From contig CP154954.1 in NCBI GenBank assembly GCA_039621445.1, positions 65,058,891 to 65,122,890 on the forward strand: a stretch of 64,000 bases of DNA. Reading direction: 5' to 3'. Below the pieces are notes generated by a model. That model worked only from the letters and a program-made list of their open reading frames with translations, made no database searches and was not told the DNA's origin. The translations under genes were made by a program, and so were the position numbers. The DNA comes from Euglena gracilis. Lineage: Eukaryota; Euglenida; Euglenophyceae; Euglenales. Positions 26,409 to 41,800 of this stretch are shown in pieces (the stretch's first letter is position 1; every line of letters begins with the position of its first letter).

Positions 26409-29400
26409 ATCTGCACACAAAGAACACAACACACACAGGACAACCCTTCAGCAAAAAAAAAATCACACACCAGCATATTCAATATATTCAATGCAAAATC
26501 AACAAAAGATGGTCGAAAAATACCACATTTTGGCAAAAAAAAAAACCAGGTCTTTGGGGCTTTGGACATTGGGGCGACTTTGGGGACTTTTTTCTTATTT
26601 CCAGCAGCATCATTGCACCACCACCCATCCACCCATCAACCCAAAACATCAAAAAATACATTTTTGCCAATTTTCAAGCACTTGACGACGCCCAGACTGG
26701 CTGTTGGCCAACCTTTTGGCCGAAGGGCGGTTCTTAAGGGGCGGCACATACGAAGAGAAAATAAAATTCCTCGCCCTGAACATTCCAAAAACACACGTGT
26801 GGACGAACGCACGCACGAACACACGCACAAAACAGATCACACGCATGCACAACACAAAATCTTAAACACAACACACACCCCAGTGATATCTGGAAAACCA
26901 GGCAGCTGGGTATCGGTCGTTGGACAATTAGGCCAAGATCAATAGATTTTGGCCAATTAATTTGTGAAAATCCGGCGATTTTATTCGTCGCCAAGTTAGG
27001 CCACGTTCGGCCATAACTGGCTGCCCCAATGGACCGCGGTGAGCTCGAGCGGTCCGGTGTGCAGCGCTGGAAGTCGAAGACACGCCATGCACGTGCACTT
27101 CGGTCGGCGAGCCAGATGGAAATGGTTAAAATGGGTTCATTATTAAACTGCGAATTGAATTGGAAAGGGATGGAAACCCCAAACTCAATTTATTACTACC
27201 ATGTTATTCTATTGATGATGATTTTAACATAATAATGGTTACTAAGTATTATTATTATTACTATTGTCATCATTCGCTTTGCGTCGGAAATGGTGGAATT
27301 TACGCAGCAGGTCAAAAGAGTCTCAAACCAGGGACCCATTTGGTTGGCGGGGCGCGTGGTCTCATTTTTGATTCAGTAAACTCTGTGCCACGTTGCTGCG
27401 CCGGCCCCCCGCCTCACCTCCACCAGGAGGTTGATGATGTGCAGCAGCGCCAGCTGGATCTTGCTGGGGTGTTCCACCGTGGCCAGCCACGCCACGGCAT
27501 CCGGGACGGGGCCGAGCGGGAAGGGCAGGTCCGCGGAACTGCCCCGCCACCCCCGCGGACTCACCAAACACCACCCATCCCCAATTCCGATCTGCTTCAT
27601 CTTCCACTTTCTTTCCAGCATTGCCCCCGCCTTTTTGTTCACGGGGATTCCCCATCATTTCCACCCCCCCCCCTGAACACGTCCCTCCAGCACTGCAGGT
27701 GGGGCGGGGGGGGGGGGGGCTTTCCGGGGCACACACCATGGCGGTGCCAAGTCCTGGGTGGCCCCGGGTGAGGTTGAAGCACGCGATGGCCTCCGCGCAC
27801 TCCTGGGCGACCTGCACGTCGGAGAACCGCTTCCGCAGCGCCCGCATCTCGGGGGGCAGGCCGCGGGACAGACGGGCACGGAACAGGCCCGCGGCACGCG
27901 CCATCCGATGGCGCAGCTCGTCAATGCTTCCACAAATACCACGCTTCAGCACAATGAGCACAATGAGCACAATGACCGAGGGTGGGGTGCTTGCTTCCCT
28001 AGTAGTCAAGGTCACGCCGTATGCAAATGATCGCCTTGGACGAGTGATCTCACCCTTTGTGTTTGATAAACCGGCGTTTCCCGAAGAGCTTTCTCAAAAC
28101 GGAGTCAAATCGCCCGGGAAGAGTCAGTCCATCTCTCAACATGGAACATATCGCTGCCTGAACTTTATTGGAGCGCCGCACGTACCAGCCCACCGGCAGC
28201 CCGATGAACAACAGCCCACCGACACAGGCGCCCAGGATGATGGGGAGCAGGTTCTTCATGGCCAGGGCACCGTCGTCCTTCACCCCCCAAAAGACCACAC
28301 AATGCCAAACATTGTGACGGTGTGAAAGCCAATTGGCCATCTTTCCAACTCTCAGCAATCCTGAGATAGCGGCAACTCGAAGTTTGAGGGCTGGCAACCA
28401 GTGTTAAAGAGAATGTGTTTCTCTGGCATGGAAAGAGCGCAAAGCCCAAAAAAAACTTGGAAACCAGAACCAAGCAACGATATTGCCGACGTCAGGCTCG
28501 GGCGACAGCAGACCCCCGACCGCGTCGCAGAGGCAGTTTCCGGGGCCTTGCGGTGAGCGGGACAAAACCCTGCCTGTGGAGGGGATGGCCGTTGGCGGGA
28601 TGCACAACAAAGACTGCAGGGCTGGGTCCACACCGCGGTCCTCCCAAAAAATACCCTGGAAACTTGTGCAACTCAATTTCCTGGAGGTGGTCCTGGGCTG
28701 GACGTCATTGGATACGTGCACAATCATACAAATCTGGGGAATGCCACTGGTCACTGCATATGTGGTGCTACCAGGGGGGTAAAAAAACAAATATATAAAA
28801 ATATAAATAAACATATAATAAATATACATTAAATCATATATATTACATATTATATGTGTATTTATTATATATTATATTTTACATATTATATGTATTATTA
28901 TATCATATATTAAGGGCTAAAAGGAATGCCAGGCTGTGGAAATCATCTCTGTTGACCTGCCCCCTGGCAGGCCATTCGGGCCTTCCAGGGACAGCACCCC
29001 ACCAGGTTACCCGAGGAGGGGCTTATGGGCCCAAGAGCGACAATTTCCTGGGAGGGGGGGGTTGCTGGTTCGTTGGCTGCCACACGGCCGGCAGCAGCCA
29101 CAGCGAACCGAGGCAGCAAGCCACCCGAGGTTGCAGCAATGGCAGCCGTGTGGCCCGGGGAGGGGGGGACCGCGGCGCAGTCGCGGAGGTCGCGGCCCGG
29201 ACCGCGGGCGAGACGTCCATCAGCGGGGCCAGGTGCGCGTCTCGGAGCGCGGCCGCGAACCCACCCTGCGTGGCGACCCACTCCAATAACTTCAGCGCCG
29301 CATCGGCCGCGGGGCGTTGCTTGGGCCGGGCTGCGTGGGGCTCACGTGCGAAGCAGGAAACCTTTGGAACGGGAGTTTTTTTTAAAAAAATTGGGTTTTT

Positions 29401-29772
29401 TTTTAAAGTTTTTTAAAGTTTTTTTTTGGAGTTTTTTTGGAGTTTTTTTTGGAGTTATTTTGGAACGGGAGGTTTTTCGGAAAACAGACATCGGTGGCTG
29501 CCCCAAGGGAAACTGCCAGCTGACTCAAATGGTATCGGTGGACCAGACAACGGCGGAGAGTCTCCTGACACCTTCGGAAGGGACTCTACCAGGTTCTTGG
29601 GACATGATTCGGGGGAGTCCCCCAAAAATCGGGCCGTCTAAGGGTATTTCCCAAAAAAATTAGATTTCGGCGCTTCGCAACGAAACGCATACCCATGGGG
29701 CTGAAACCCATTGGGGGAGGGGGACTGGGACGGCTCAGATATATGCTTCCTCAGCAGGAAGGTAAATCACCT

Positions 29773-29806
<34 letters not shown>

Positions 29807-32745
29807 TATGTACGGGTCATTGATAAGAAACGCCCCAATTCTCTGCCAGGTCAGAGGCCCCACATTGGGGCTGGCGCACGATGAGGTACAGGGCTTCTGA
29901 CAGTCCGTAGCAGCCAAGGCCGACGGACTGCGAGAGGGCGAATGCGTTGGAGTGGGAACTGTGCAATGACGGGGGGTGGGGATGAGTCGAGGCGCAGAAA
30001 AAAAAGCGGTGCCAGAAGGGAGTTTGCCGCAGCATGGACCGTTGAGAAATGCATCTGAGAAAGAGGGAAAAGTCAAAAAAAATATACCGAATACTCAAAA
30101 AAAATTTGGGGGACGTCGGTATGGGGGAAACTATCATAATATGTCGCAAACGAACCACTTGCGCACCTACGTAAAAAAAACAATTCAGATGATGGATTTG
30201 CAAAATATACAAAACTCTTCAGCACGTTGAAATTAAATATTTTAAGTTTACAAATAGACCACGGTTTCTGGCCCCAGCCCCTGGGAGACCGAAAATCAGC
30301 AAATACAGAGGCAGAAGACAGGTGCCTCTCAGGACACGTTGACGAGAATGGGACCAGAGGACAGTTTCCAAAGGGGGTCCGGATCAGAGGGAAAACTGAC
30401 AGTCTCGGCCAAAACAAAAATCGAAAATGTATTTTCGCGTATTTGCCATCGGAATCTGGATACAAATGTCAACAAAAAAAAGTTTTCCACTCAGAAAACG
30501 CACTTGTTTCAGAAATGTGAAATTCTCAAAAGATTAACAGGTGACAGAGCATCTGACAGGTACTTTGAGGACAGGTTAATCAATGGATCCAGAGGGTGGA
30601 GGACGGTTTCCCGGGGGGGAGGGGGATTTCTTATTTCCTGGTGGTCAAACCTGGGAGAAACAATACTTGGCGTCATTCTACGGAGGGGAAAAAAACACCA
30701 AATTTTGGCGGCAAACGTTTTTTTTTCCCTTTTCCCCAGGTTTCAACCTTCAACCCTGGAAAATGGGGGCGATTCACGGTGCAGGGCTAGAATGTGACCA
30801 GGGGTTTTCTTAAGGACCCCCTCCCCCGGGGGTCCAGCCTCCAGCTGGCAATAATTCTGCTGGCTGGAAATGAGCTGCTGGCTGCCTCCCCCCCCCCCCC
30901 GGAATGTTGAATGGGGGTCCTGGGCTGGAGGGGGCTGGGCTGGGCTAGGCTGGGTCGATGAAAAACAATATTTTCTAAAACATTTTTGCCTTCTCACATT
31001 TTGATGGATGGAGCTAGATCAAGGCTGGGGCTGTGGTGGAGGAAGCTATGATGAGAAAAAAAATGCAAGGATAGATGAGCTGGGCAGGGCCAGTTGGCTG
31101 GCCAGCCTGCGGCCGGCTGGCCCGGCCTCCGGCAGGGCTGGACCCAACTTTATTTCACTCGACCCCCCAGCGGGGGCCTCCCGGCACGAATTTGGGCTGC
31201 TGGCTGGATTTGAGCTGCTGGCTGGATGAACCCCCCCTGTGTGCACTGTGGGTGTTTTTTTGGTGCCTTTCATCCCTTCTTCTGGCCTGGCGCTGTTGTT
31301 CGCCTCTGGCCCTTTTTGTGTATGTACGTGGAGGTGGCCAGAGCCTGGCGGGACTTACCTTGTTTACGACGCCGGCCACCAAGCGCCTGCCAGGCACCCC
31401 CCTGGCCGAACCCCCCCAGGGCAGGGGTTTTTTTAAGACCGGGGGGGAGGGGGGGGTCCCCCCACCCACCCACCCCCTGGGGGGCCACCCCGGGGAGGGA
31501 GGGCGGGGGACCCACAAAAAATGGCCGAGAATCGCGAAAAGTGCCAAAAATAGCACTTTTCAATAATTTTCGGTGCATTCGGCGCCGAAAAGTATATCCC
31601 ACCCCCCTCCGGGGGGACCCCCACGGGGGGGGGGGGGGGTTGGCCGGACCCACCCACTCTTAGATATCGGAGGCCTTCGGAAAAATTGCGGAAAAATTGC
31701 GGAAAAATTGCGGAAATTGTGGGAAAATTGCGGAAAAATTGATATCGGGAATACACATTTCTGCTTGGGGGGACTTAGAAAATTGTGAGGTTCAGAATTT
31801 CAATTGTGAGGTTCAGAACACCGAAACACCCACGTCGATGCAGGCGAGCACAAATCAACACGCTTGCTGTTCTTTGCACAGGTGGGACGCACCCAATCCT
31901 GTGACCAGTGGTGCACCTGTGAGAAAAATTGGTAAACTGGGGGGGGGACAACAAAACACAATGGCACACCTGTTGATCCATTTGAAGAATGGCTTGAACT
32001 CATTGCATCTTCCATCTTCGGTGGTGGAGAAAAAATTCTTCAAAAAAATGGTGAAAAATTGCGGAAAATTTGCGGAAATTGCGGAAAATTGCGGAAAATT
32101 GCAGAAATTGCGGAAAATTGCGGAAATTGCGGAAAAATTGCGGATATCAATTTCCCCCCCTGCACTCTACCCCCCCCCGGGGGTCCACGACTAAAAAAAA
32201 AAACCCTGCTCCCGAGGAATGGAGTCCCCTCCGGCGTAAGAAAACCACTGAATGTGACAGCACTTCAAAACCTGCACCCGAACCTGGGGAAATAAAAAAG
32301 CGGGGAAATTTGCCCATTTATGCAAGCGACATGATTACAGCCGAAGAGCGAGTTTGGCCCACATCTGTAACATACATTAAATACCTTGGAAAAATGTTTT
32401 ACTTCTTTATTTATTTTCCATTATTCATTTCGGAACCAAAAGGGAAAAGGCATGCCTGAATAAAACCTGCCAAAAAAAAACGTGGACTTTCTGCCGGAAA
32501 AGAATTGAATGGTTGGGTTCAACGATGGTGTTAGCTGACAGGGTGTGCTGCAATCCCCAGTGGAGTCCGCATCGTACACGTCGTTGGTGGCGCACGCTCT
32601 AATTGAATCTGGTGACGGTTGAACAGCGATACCTGTCGGCCCTCGGACGCTGTAAAAGAAAAATGCGAGGAATGCAGTGGAATACTTAAACACGCATAAA
32701 CACACATAAACACACCACACCAACCCACCGACACTTACACACCCA

Positions 32746-32836
<91 letters not shown>

Positions 32837-35800
32837 CAAACGTGCAGACACAGCTGCACCTCCCATCAAACTTCATGACATATCTCCACACAAAGGCTAT
32901 CCAAAAGGACCCAGGTCAATCTCAGAGGAAATCCCTTTCGTTGTGGGTGGCGTAGCCAGCTTTTTCCTTTGTGAGCGAGCACATTTGCGCAGACGGCCAA
33001 TCTTATGAAAATGACAATGCCTGACTCCAAAAGCCCAAAATATATATACTCAGGATGTGATGTGATGCCCCAGGATGCGGAATGGAAGCAGGGGCTTTGA
33101 CAGGTAGGGTGTCCAAGAGCAGGTGTCACCACAGCATACGGGGTACATAAAACCCAACATGGGCGTGTTTGGAACCTTCCACGGCTGCCTGCTCATGGCT
33201 GCATGGGATATTGCTGGAAAGACTTATGCCCAAAATTTGGACGTAATGTGACAAGTCAACGGTTGGTGTGCGCATTTGCGCGAATGGTCGGTGGGAGGGC
33301 TGTCACCAATTGCCTGTTGAGTTCGGATGCAAGTTGCCCACACTTCCCCACTGATGTTTAAGGCTCTGCAACTCCCACACAACTGTTGTGTGGGAGTTAC
33401 AGAGCCTTAGATTGACAACAGCGAAAATGATGCCGTTGTGCCAATTGCGCAAATGTATGATGTGAATATTTGTGCACACAACTTTATGGACAGCCAAGAG
33501 CTTCCCACACCAATGTGTTTGGAGCTGGAAAATGAATGTGGTGAAACTGCGGTATTCCCTCTCATGCATTCATATGGTTCTGGACCTGGTCCCCATGAAC
33601 ATCGCTGGTATCTCTGGGTGGTTGGTGTGTGCAAATGCACATATGAACCCTTCCAATGTTCGATTTGCGCAATTGCGCAAGTGCACCAAAATGTATTTCA
33701 ATTTTAAGCTTTGACAACGGGGACTTTTGAGACAGAAATAATTTTCAAAATTGTAATAATTGCACCCACTGTTATTTTGTTTGTTTGTGAAGATGGACAA
33801 ATGAGCATCTTGACCATTTGTGCATTTGCGCCAACCAACCACCTGTCCATGCACATCAATCTCAGCTGGCACACGTGCAGAATGGTTGGTGTGTGCATTT
33901 GCACATCATCAACCGCCAGTGGCAGATTTCTCTGACAGTCCACTTCCACCAACTTGATTCGTTGCCGTCAATTCCCACTCGTATCGTAACCAACTTCAAA
34001 AGCCTCCACATCTTACTGGAAGGCTTCAGAAAGCAAGCAAAGGGGTGGACCTGCCACCCGACACAGGAAATGGGGGGCAAGCAGGGCTGTACGGGAAGGC
34101 CTGGTGGGGGGGGGTTGGACCCCCCCCACCCACCATGGCACTGCTCAAAGAAAATTCCTTCGGCGCCGAAGGAAAGTTTTGACCTAAAAAAAATTGGCGC
34201 CCCCGAAAATACGGGAAGGCCTGGTGGGGGGGGGGTGATGGGCCGCCCCCCCCCCCCACCAGGATGGGGGTGGGGCGGTCCCCACCCACCACCCATATGG
34301 TTGCGGGGGATTCCCGTAAAGCCCTGGGGGCAAGGCAAAGACCAGGTTTTTCGTGCATTTTTTGGGTAAACTTCTCATTTTGGGGGGGGGGGCAGTACCG
34401 GGGTTTCATTACTCGGCGACGTGTTTCGAGGACGAAAAAAAAAAACAACCAAATTGTGTTGGTGTGTGCAAATGCAACAGAATATTATCGGAATTTTTAT
34501 CCATTCCAAGAAATTTCTTAAGCCCGAGGAGACCCTTCCCCAGGAGGGTACCCAGCCAGCAAACCAAAAGCCAAAACTTTTTCCCCCAACCAGCAGCTCC
34601 TAAATGGGTTGCAATAGGGGCATGGCTTCACTGAGTGAGACAGGGGGGTGGGCACTTTCCCCGGGCCGAAACCCACCCACCCACCGTTTTTTAAACCCGA
34701 ACCACCCACAACCCCACCCCCGGGGGCAACCCACCCGCCCACCCACCCAGAAATCCAGCCCAAGTGAAAATCCTTAAAAAAAATTTTCTGGTCCAGCCTT
34801 CGGCCGGCCAAAATCTGGCCTGTGGCGCACTCCCCCTCGGGGGGGGGGGGGGTCCAGCGGCAACAACCATACAATTTTTTACTGACCCCCGAGGGGGAGG
34901 GGGGTCACTCCACTTTTTTAAAAACCAGTCAGTCACTCATTTTCAAAAAACCAGCCAGTCACTACCCCCCCGGGGGGGGGGGGTCGGCCACTCAGAAAAA
35001 TGGCCACTTTCCAGTCACTTTAGGCCATTTTAGGCCCAAAAAAAATTTTCCGGCGCCTTCGCCTGCCGGGGTCACTGATGCCACTTTTGCCCACTCCTGG
35101 CCGACCCCCCCCCCGGGGGGGGAGGGGGTCCGGGCCAAAAACCAGTCAGTCACTCTGAAAAAACCAGTCACCCACCCGGCGGGGGGGGGGGGGGATCGGC
35201 CAGTGCTTAAGCAATTGACTGGCAACAACCCACCCACCCATCTCTAAAACCTCCCTGGGGGTGGGGTCACACAGGGGTTAAATGAATCTATGACGGGGGG
35301 GTCCGCAAAAATAATGTAAAGGCAGCTGGGAAAAAATGATAAAAGGGCCCAAAAGAGAAGCAAGGACGCAATGAGAATGCCATTGGGGTGATACCATCAA
35401 GAAATTGCACACGGGAAAATATGAAAAAAAAGTGCAGCGGAGAAGGGGATGGAAGGATAAACGTGGCACAACCGAAAGCAAAGCCGGTGGCCAAAAAACG
35501 CACCTGGCGAACTGGAGGCGGGTGCTGAAGTCGCCCACGAACGTCGCGATGCCCAGCGCGAACGGCAGGCCCGCCACCATGTTGCGCAGCAGGTCCTCCG
35601 TGGGGTAGTAGTCCGCAGCCTGGAGGGCCTTCCCCGCGAAGGTGGGGGAGATCCGGTGCATCGGAGTCAGCCGCCACCTCTCTGCCGCTGACTGGCTGGC
35701 TGGCCAACGATGGCACCCCCCGATGCTCGGTGACCCCCAGGGGGGGTCATGATGGCCATCAATGGTCCTGGTCATGATGGCCATCAATGGTCATGATGGC

Positions 35801-38800
35801 CATCATGGGTCATGATGGCCATCAATGGTCCTGGTCATGATGGGCATCAATGGTCATGATGGGCATCATGGGTCATGATGGCCATCATGTGTCATGATGG
35901 CATCACGACCCATGATGCCCATCCTGACCAATGAGGACCATCATGACCCATGATGCCCATCATGACCAATGAGGACCATCATGACCCATGATGCCCATCA
36001 TGACCCACGATGCCTATCATGACCCATGATGGCCATCATGACCCATGATGGCCATCATGACCCATGATGCCCATCATGACCAATGATGGCCATCACGACC
36101 AATGATGGCCATCATGGCCCATGATGGCCATCATGGGCCATGATGGCCTGGCTGAAAAAAGGAAGCTGGAACTAGGCCCGAGCTGGGGTCGAACCGGCAC
36201 CAGAAAAAAATCTAAAAATCCCAAAACTCCAAAATTGCCCTCCAAAAAACTGCCAATTATGCAGAAATCGATTTTTTTTGATACAAAATTTACCCTGGCC
36301 AGCCCAAATCCGACCCATTTTGCCCATTTTTAGCCAATTCTTTGAACCCCGAAAGCCAAAAATCCATTGCCGTCCAACCGCACGAATGGCTAGAAAATAA
36401 TTCAATATCATCGATGAGGATGTCCAGGGCTGGAAAAAGCCCGCTGGCTGGAAAAAGGCTGCTGGCTGGCTGGACTCCCCCCCCCCGGGTATGGGGTCCA
36501 CTTCGACTGAAACGACGCCCTGCTCCCAACATCCAGAGAGGGGATGGTCTGGACTCACCACCTTGCCTGGGGGAGGGGGTCAAGGTGGCAAAAATGGTGG
36601 ATACATGCAGGGAGACCAAATTTCTTGGGGTAGGTCAACTTCAACAATTGAGCAAGCCCTCCCGCCTCCTGCCTCCGGCCTCCTGCCTCCGGCCTCCTCC
36701 TCCAGCCTCCTGCTTTTGCCCACCAGCCATACAGGGTAGCAATCCTTGGTGAAGCATGTTTCGGAACCACCCAAATGGATCATGTCAGAGGGCCACATTT
36801 TTCGTTGTGTCGGATGGAGAACGACTGAGACACGTCCTGGAACGCTGCTGTACCCGTGGCCAGCAGCAGACGGTCCGCCAATTGGTGACGGTTGGCCCAA
36901 ATTGCCGAATGCCCAACGAGACCAACAACAGACCAATGTCTGTACTGTAGCGCAGAGCAGGGGTCATTCGGACTTCAAATTGACGACAAGACGAAAATTT
37001 CAAATTGCTGAGGGAGAAAAAACGAGCAAAACAGACAATATGAGAACGTATGAAAACATTGTTGCACTTTATCCAACCAAGCTCCAATACAATCCGCAAA
37101 TAACCTGCATATCTGAAGGAAAAAAAAATAGAAATCAACATATTTCCATATTTTTTTCACGTCAACTTAAACTGACAACTACCCAAACTTCCATATTTCT
37201 TCACGTCAACTTAAACTGACAACCGCCCAAACTTCCATAATAACATCAAAAAAAACCAAGTTGAGTTCAAAAAAAAAAGGTAGCAATAAATCCCCACAAC
37301 ACATTCAAACGGATTTCCCAAATTCTGCTGATTTTTGCATTTGAACTTTTATTTGTTCCATTTCACCGTTTCCTTTTTTTGTTTGCTGAAATCTCCCTCC
37401 TTGCCAACATTTGTGTGCACACAGATATGGCGGGAAATAGCTGAAAGTTTCACCAACAGACCAAAGGCACCTTGGATCCTGGGATCTTGGGACAGCCTGC
37501 ACGGCCCGTTGATCAGGAGGATGCTCTGGTTGCCATCGGTGATGGCGTTGTCCGCAGCATCTCGGATGCTGGCCGGGTTTAGGGCGAGGAGGTCCGGGTC
37601 GCGCCACTGCTCCCTGACCCTTCCCTTCTGGGCCACGTTTCACGTCACTGGCATCAAAAAGACGCCACGTTCACGCCAGGAGCGGTCGACAGCAGACCTG
37701 CTTGCAGCGTTGGCAAACTGACCAACTGGGGTTGAGAAGGCACGTGAATTCCGACCACCAAACACAGACGGGTGAGCTTGGGCGGCAGCACCCCGAAATA
37801 CATATGCAAGACCTCTTCTGGCACCAAGCGTCGGGGCAAAGAGGTTCGCCGGCCCCTTCCGACAACAGCGCTGGGGCCAGAACGGACCCCAGCAGTGGGG
37901 TGGCTTGGGTGCAGCCACGTCCGGATGTCCCCCTCCAGGATGCGGGCCAGTGTGGTGCCGTCCACAGGCTGAATGTGACCATGGGGGGGTCCCAAAATCA
38001 GCCAAAAATGGCCCTATCTGTGCCTCTGGCACCGACCGCACCGCAATACCCCGGCCGACCGCACAGGCAATTCTGGGTATAGGCCCTACAGTGAGACCAG
38101 GGTGGGGTCTACAACAAAAATGGAATTGCCTTTACAGCTACCGGGAGGAGCTCCACGGAGCCTCCCAGGTTACCAAATTGTGTGGTAATGTAGTATGCAC
38201 AGGTTCAATTGCACCAAGCTGTGATTCATTCTGCTCATTCTGGGAGAATTTTGGAGTGTGCACTGTGAGAAAGGACTTTGAAAAATTATCGCCGCATCGG
38301 AAATATAATTACGGAAAATATTTCCAGGGAATGCAATGTATTGTGTAATGAAATTTTATGCAATATAATTTCATCCAAAGCAATATAAAAAACACAAAAA
38401 AAGTTTCGGCACTTTCTCAGAAAAGCATCTAAGAAAAAAACTGCTCACAAAACCTTAAAATGAATATAAAATCTTTTTGAAAAATATTTCTGGCTGAGAG
38501 ACCTTTGGCTGAGAGACTTGGCAAAAAGAGAGGCTTTTGAATTAAACTGGGAAGCGGCCAAATGCGTTGTGAAATGCATTGTTTGGGGCAATCAAATGCG
38601 GTGTGGAGCCGTGGGGGAGGTGGCTGGGTCACAAAATTGATCACCTCCAGGGATCCCTGGAGCCTCTGGTAACAGAAATCAGAATTCCAAATTTTCTTGG
38701 GCTTATCTGGGTGCATTGGAGTCAGGCAGCCCCTCCCCACCCCCCGGAGGGTTCTGCCATACCTTAAAAATTAGCCTGGCTGTCAAGGGTCAGGTTGTAC

Positions 38801-41800
38801 TGGCTCACGACCACCACGGAAATGCCTGTCAACAAAAGGGTTGGCGCCAAGGCTTTTGTTGAAGACAAGCGGGGGGGAGGGGTGCGGGGACTGAAATTAG
38901 GGCAGCTGGAGAGACCCTCCTCTAATCAACGGGGGTTGGATGAACTCGGGGGAACCTCCAAAGCACCTCCAACTGTACAAAGCACATATGGTCGCAAAGA
39001 AGTGCATACTCCGAAGAGGTCCCATACAGCGTGCTTGGAAAAAGACTTGAGATGCCTTGTCTCTGGGAAAATTTTGGCATGCAAACCCACTGTGCAACAT
39101 GGTTCTATTTTGAATGATCGCGTGCATTGCTGTCCACACAAAGCATAGCAGCATCAGCACAACAAGTTTGGCATTCTCCCCATGTCGAACAGAGGGCCTC
39201 GGGTGGCCCATTTTCAGGAATAAGGAAAAATAGGACACCCGTTGTTCCGTGACCAAACTCCAACAGAACGGGGGGGGTAACCTCTTTACTACAGGGTGCC
39301 TGCCATAGCTTTTGGGTTGCTGTTTCTGACCAAGGTGGATTTCGCTTGAACATGGCCGTTCCCAGGCATGCTTTGACACCAGTGAATGCGAGGTTATGTC
39401 CGCACCCAATCCCCGAGGGTCGACCACCGCCCCCTCTGTGCTCTCACCTCTTCGACGGTTGCAACTGTCCAAGAAAGGAGCCTGGGCTTGATCCAGGGGG
39501 GTCATCAAGTGAAAAAAAGAAAAAAAACACTGGCCGTTGTCCCCGCGGTGGGCTGGAGCCCGCTCTGACGTACGACCGCGAAGTGGTTGGTGCCATGGCT
39601 TGCCACGGCGGGGAGTACGGCCTTCACTTTAAAAAAAAAGTTGTCTGTTCATACCGCACTTTTTTGTCTGTGCGCTCTCAAAAAAAAAAGTGTTTCAAAA
39701 AAAAGTTTTTATCCACCGTGCACGATTTCGGCTGGAAGTAAGCTGATTAACCGGCAATAATCCACCCAAAATTCAAACAATGCCTTCGAAAGGAGCCTTG
39801 GGGAAACTTTATGTTCAAGAGGGCGCTTGAAAATTGCCATTGTCCAATTTAATTTTGACCACATGTTAGGTGCCGGAGAATTGTCTCAGACACATGCGTC
39901 GCTGGAGACGTTCACCTTCTGGTGATGAGGCAGCAGAGTGAGCTGAACCATGGTGACTGCTCAACGCCTGTGCCACAGAGGCAGTTGAGCTGAGCTGCCG
40001 GGGGTTGTATGTAATTGCTGACAGGAGCCATCACAACAATCGCAACTTCGAAAGCGCGACACAAAACAATAACACAAAAGACACAAAAATGCAAATTCAA
40101 TTTATTGGGGGCTCCGGGTGTGCCAAAAAAAATGGGGTAAAAATTGGGAACATTCTGATTCTGAAAACATGCAATTTGTTTGCCGGGAAAAAAAACAAAA
40201 TGAAAAAAAAAATTGATCAAAAATTTGGTCTCAGGGGATAACCCTGGCAAAGAATGTGGAATTTGTCAAAAGCATTTCCCAGCAGAAATTTAAAAAATCA
40301 CAGAAAAAAAACAAAACCCCCAAAAAATCACACCAATTTCACCAAAGCACACAAAAAAAAAGACATTACAACCCCCTGCACCCCAACCTCCATGTTGGAA
40401 ATGGAGTTGGAACCATAGAAAGCACATAAGGAGGAGAGCTCACTTTCCCTGGGAGGGAGGTACAGTATGAAAGCACTGCACCTGTCAGGGTGACTCCTGG
40501 GCGAGGTGTTGAACGCAAACATGGGATACACGCGGGACAGGTGGGCAAAGACAGAGGAGAGCCCAGGGTCCCCCGTACCCAGAATGGCGGTGGCATTGGG
40601 CTGCTGGAACACCGGGGCCCCGAGGCACGTCACGTCTGTCAGCAGACGTTGGCTGAGCGGCGCCCCTCTTTCTCCTCAAGATGGGGGGGGGGGCGTTTCG
40701 GTAGGGCCAAATCCAAAAAGAATAGGGAAAACACCAGCTAATGGGGGGGGGCATTCAATGTGGGGGGGGGGTCATACCGAGAGTTGGGGGGGGAGTGGGG
40801 GGGAACTGTTGGCTAAACTACTGGGGTAAAGGCTGGCCCCTCTGAGGGAGGGTGCCCCCCACTGAAGAAAACCCTGCAGTCAAGGATCTGATTCTGATGG
40901 CAAAGAACTGTTCCATGGTCCTGAAATAACAAACTCCCTCGCTTTAAAAGGAGCCTGACGGTTACACTTTTATAACCACGAGTATACTGTGGTAACATGG
41001 ACAAGGTCCCTAAGCAAGGCAACTGGGGGGGTGGGTCAGGTCACAGGGGGGATCGGGGGGGACAACACACTGTCGATGGGTGATTGATAATCAACAAGCC
41101 GAAACCTGGAGAAACAGTCCACCAAATAAGCATATGTCCATGAAATCCAAGATGAGAATTACCAAGATTAAGAATTACCAATCCCAAAAATTATATAATT
41201 ATAATAATATTATCATAATAATACTATATTATACATGTATACATATGTATATGTATATGAGCATGTATACGTAATTGTGAAATTATGAATATGGCAAGAA
41301 ATTCAACCAAATGAGGAACCAATTGAAGCTCTTGTTGAGGTGTTCATCCGGTCTGAGAAGCAGCGCTGGTGCAATACAACATCGCGAACGATGCCTGGCA
41401 GCTGGACCAGAGAGCGCTTCTGGATGATATCTTGCAGTGGGGGCAGGGAAGGACGATACACGGGACCGGTGAAATGACAGCACGCTCTTTTTTCTGAAAA
41501 ATCAGCCCAATGCCTGCCGCAGCAGCATTTTGGAATACGAAATGGATTAATGCTACAACAAGATGGAAAAAATGTGCCAGACCAGGCATCAGAAAAAAAG
41601 CACAAAAACGGGCAAAAAAATGTGCAAAAATGTGCAAGTTCTGAAGAAAAAAGCACGGAAATTGCCAAAATGCAAAAATTGCCAAAAAAAACATGCAAAA
41701 ATTGTACCAAATTTACAACAGATGGAATTATGTGGACAATGTCAATTTAAAAAAACTTAAAAATTTTTTAAAGAAAATCCAAAAAAAAATGCCAGAATGG

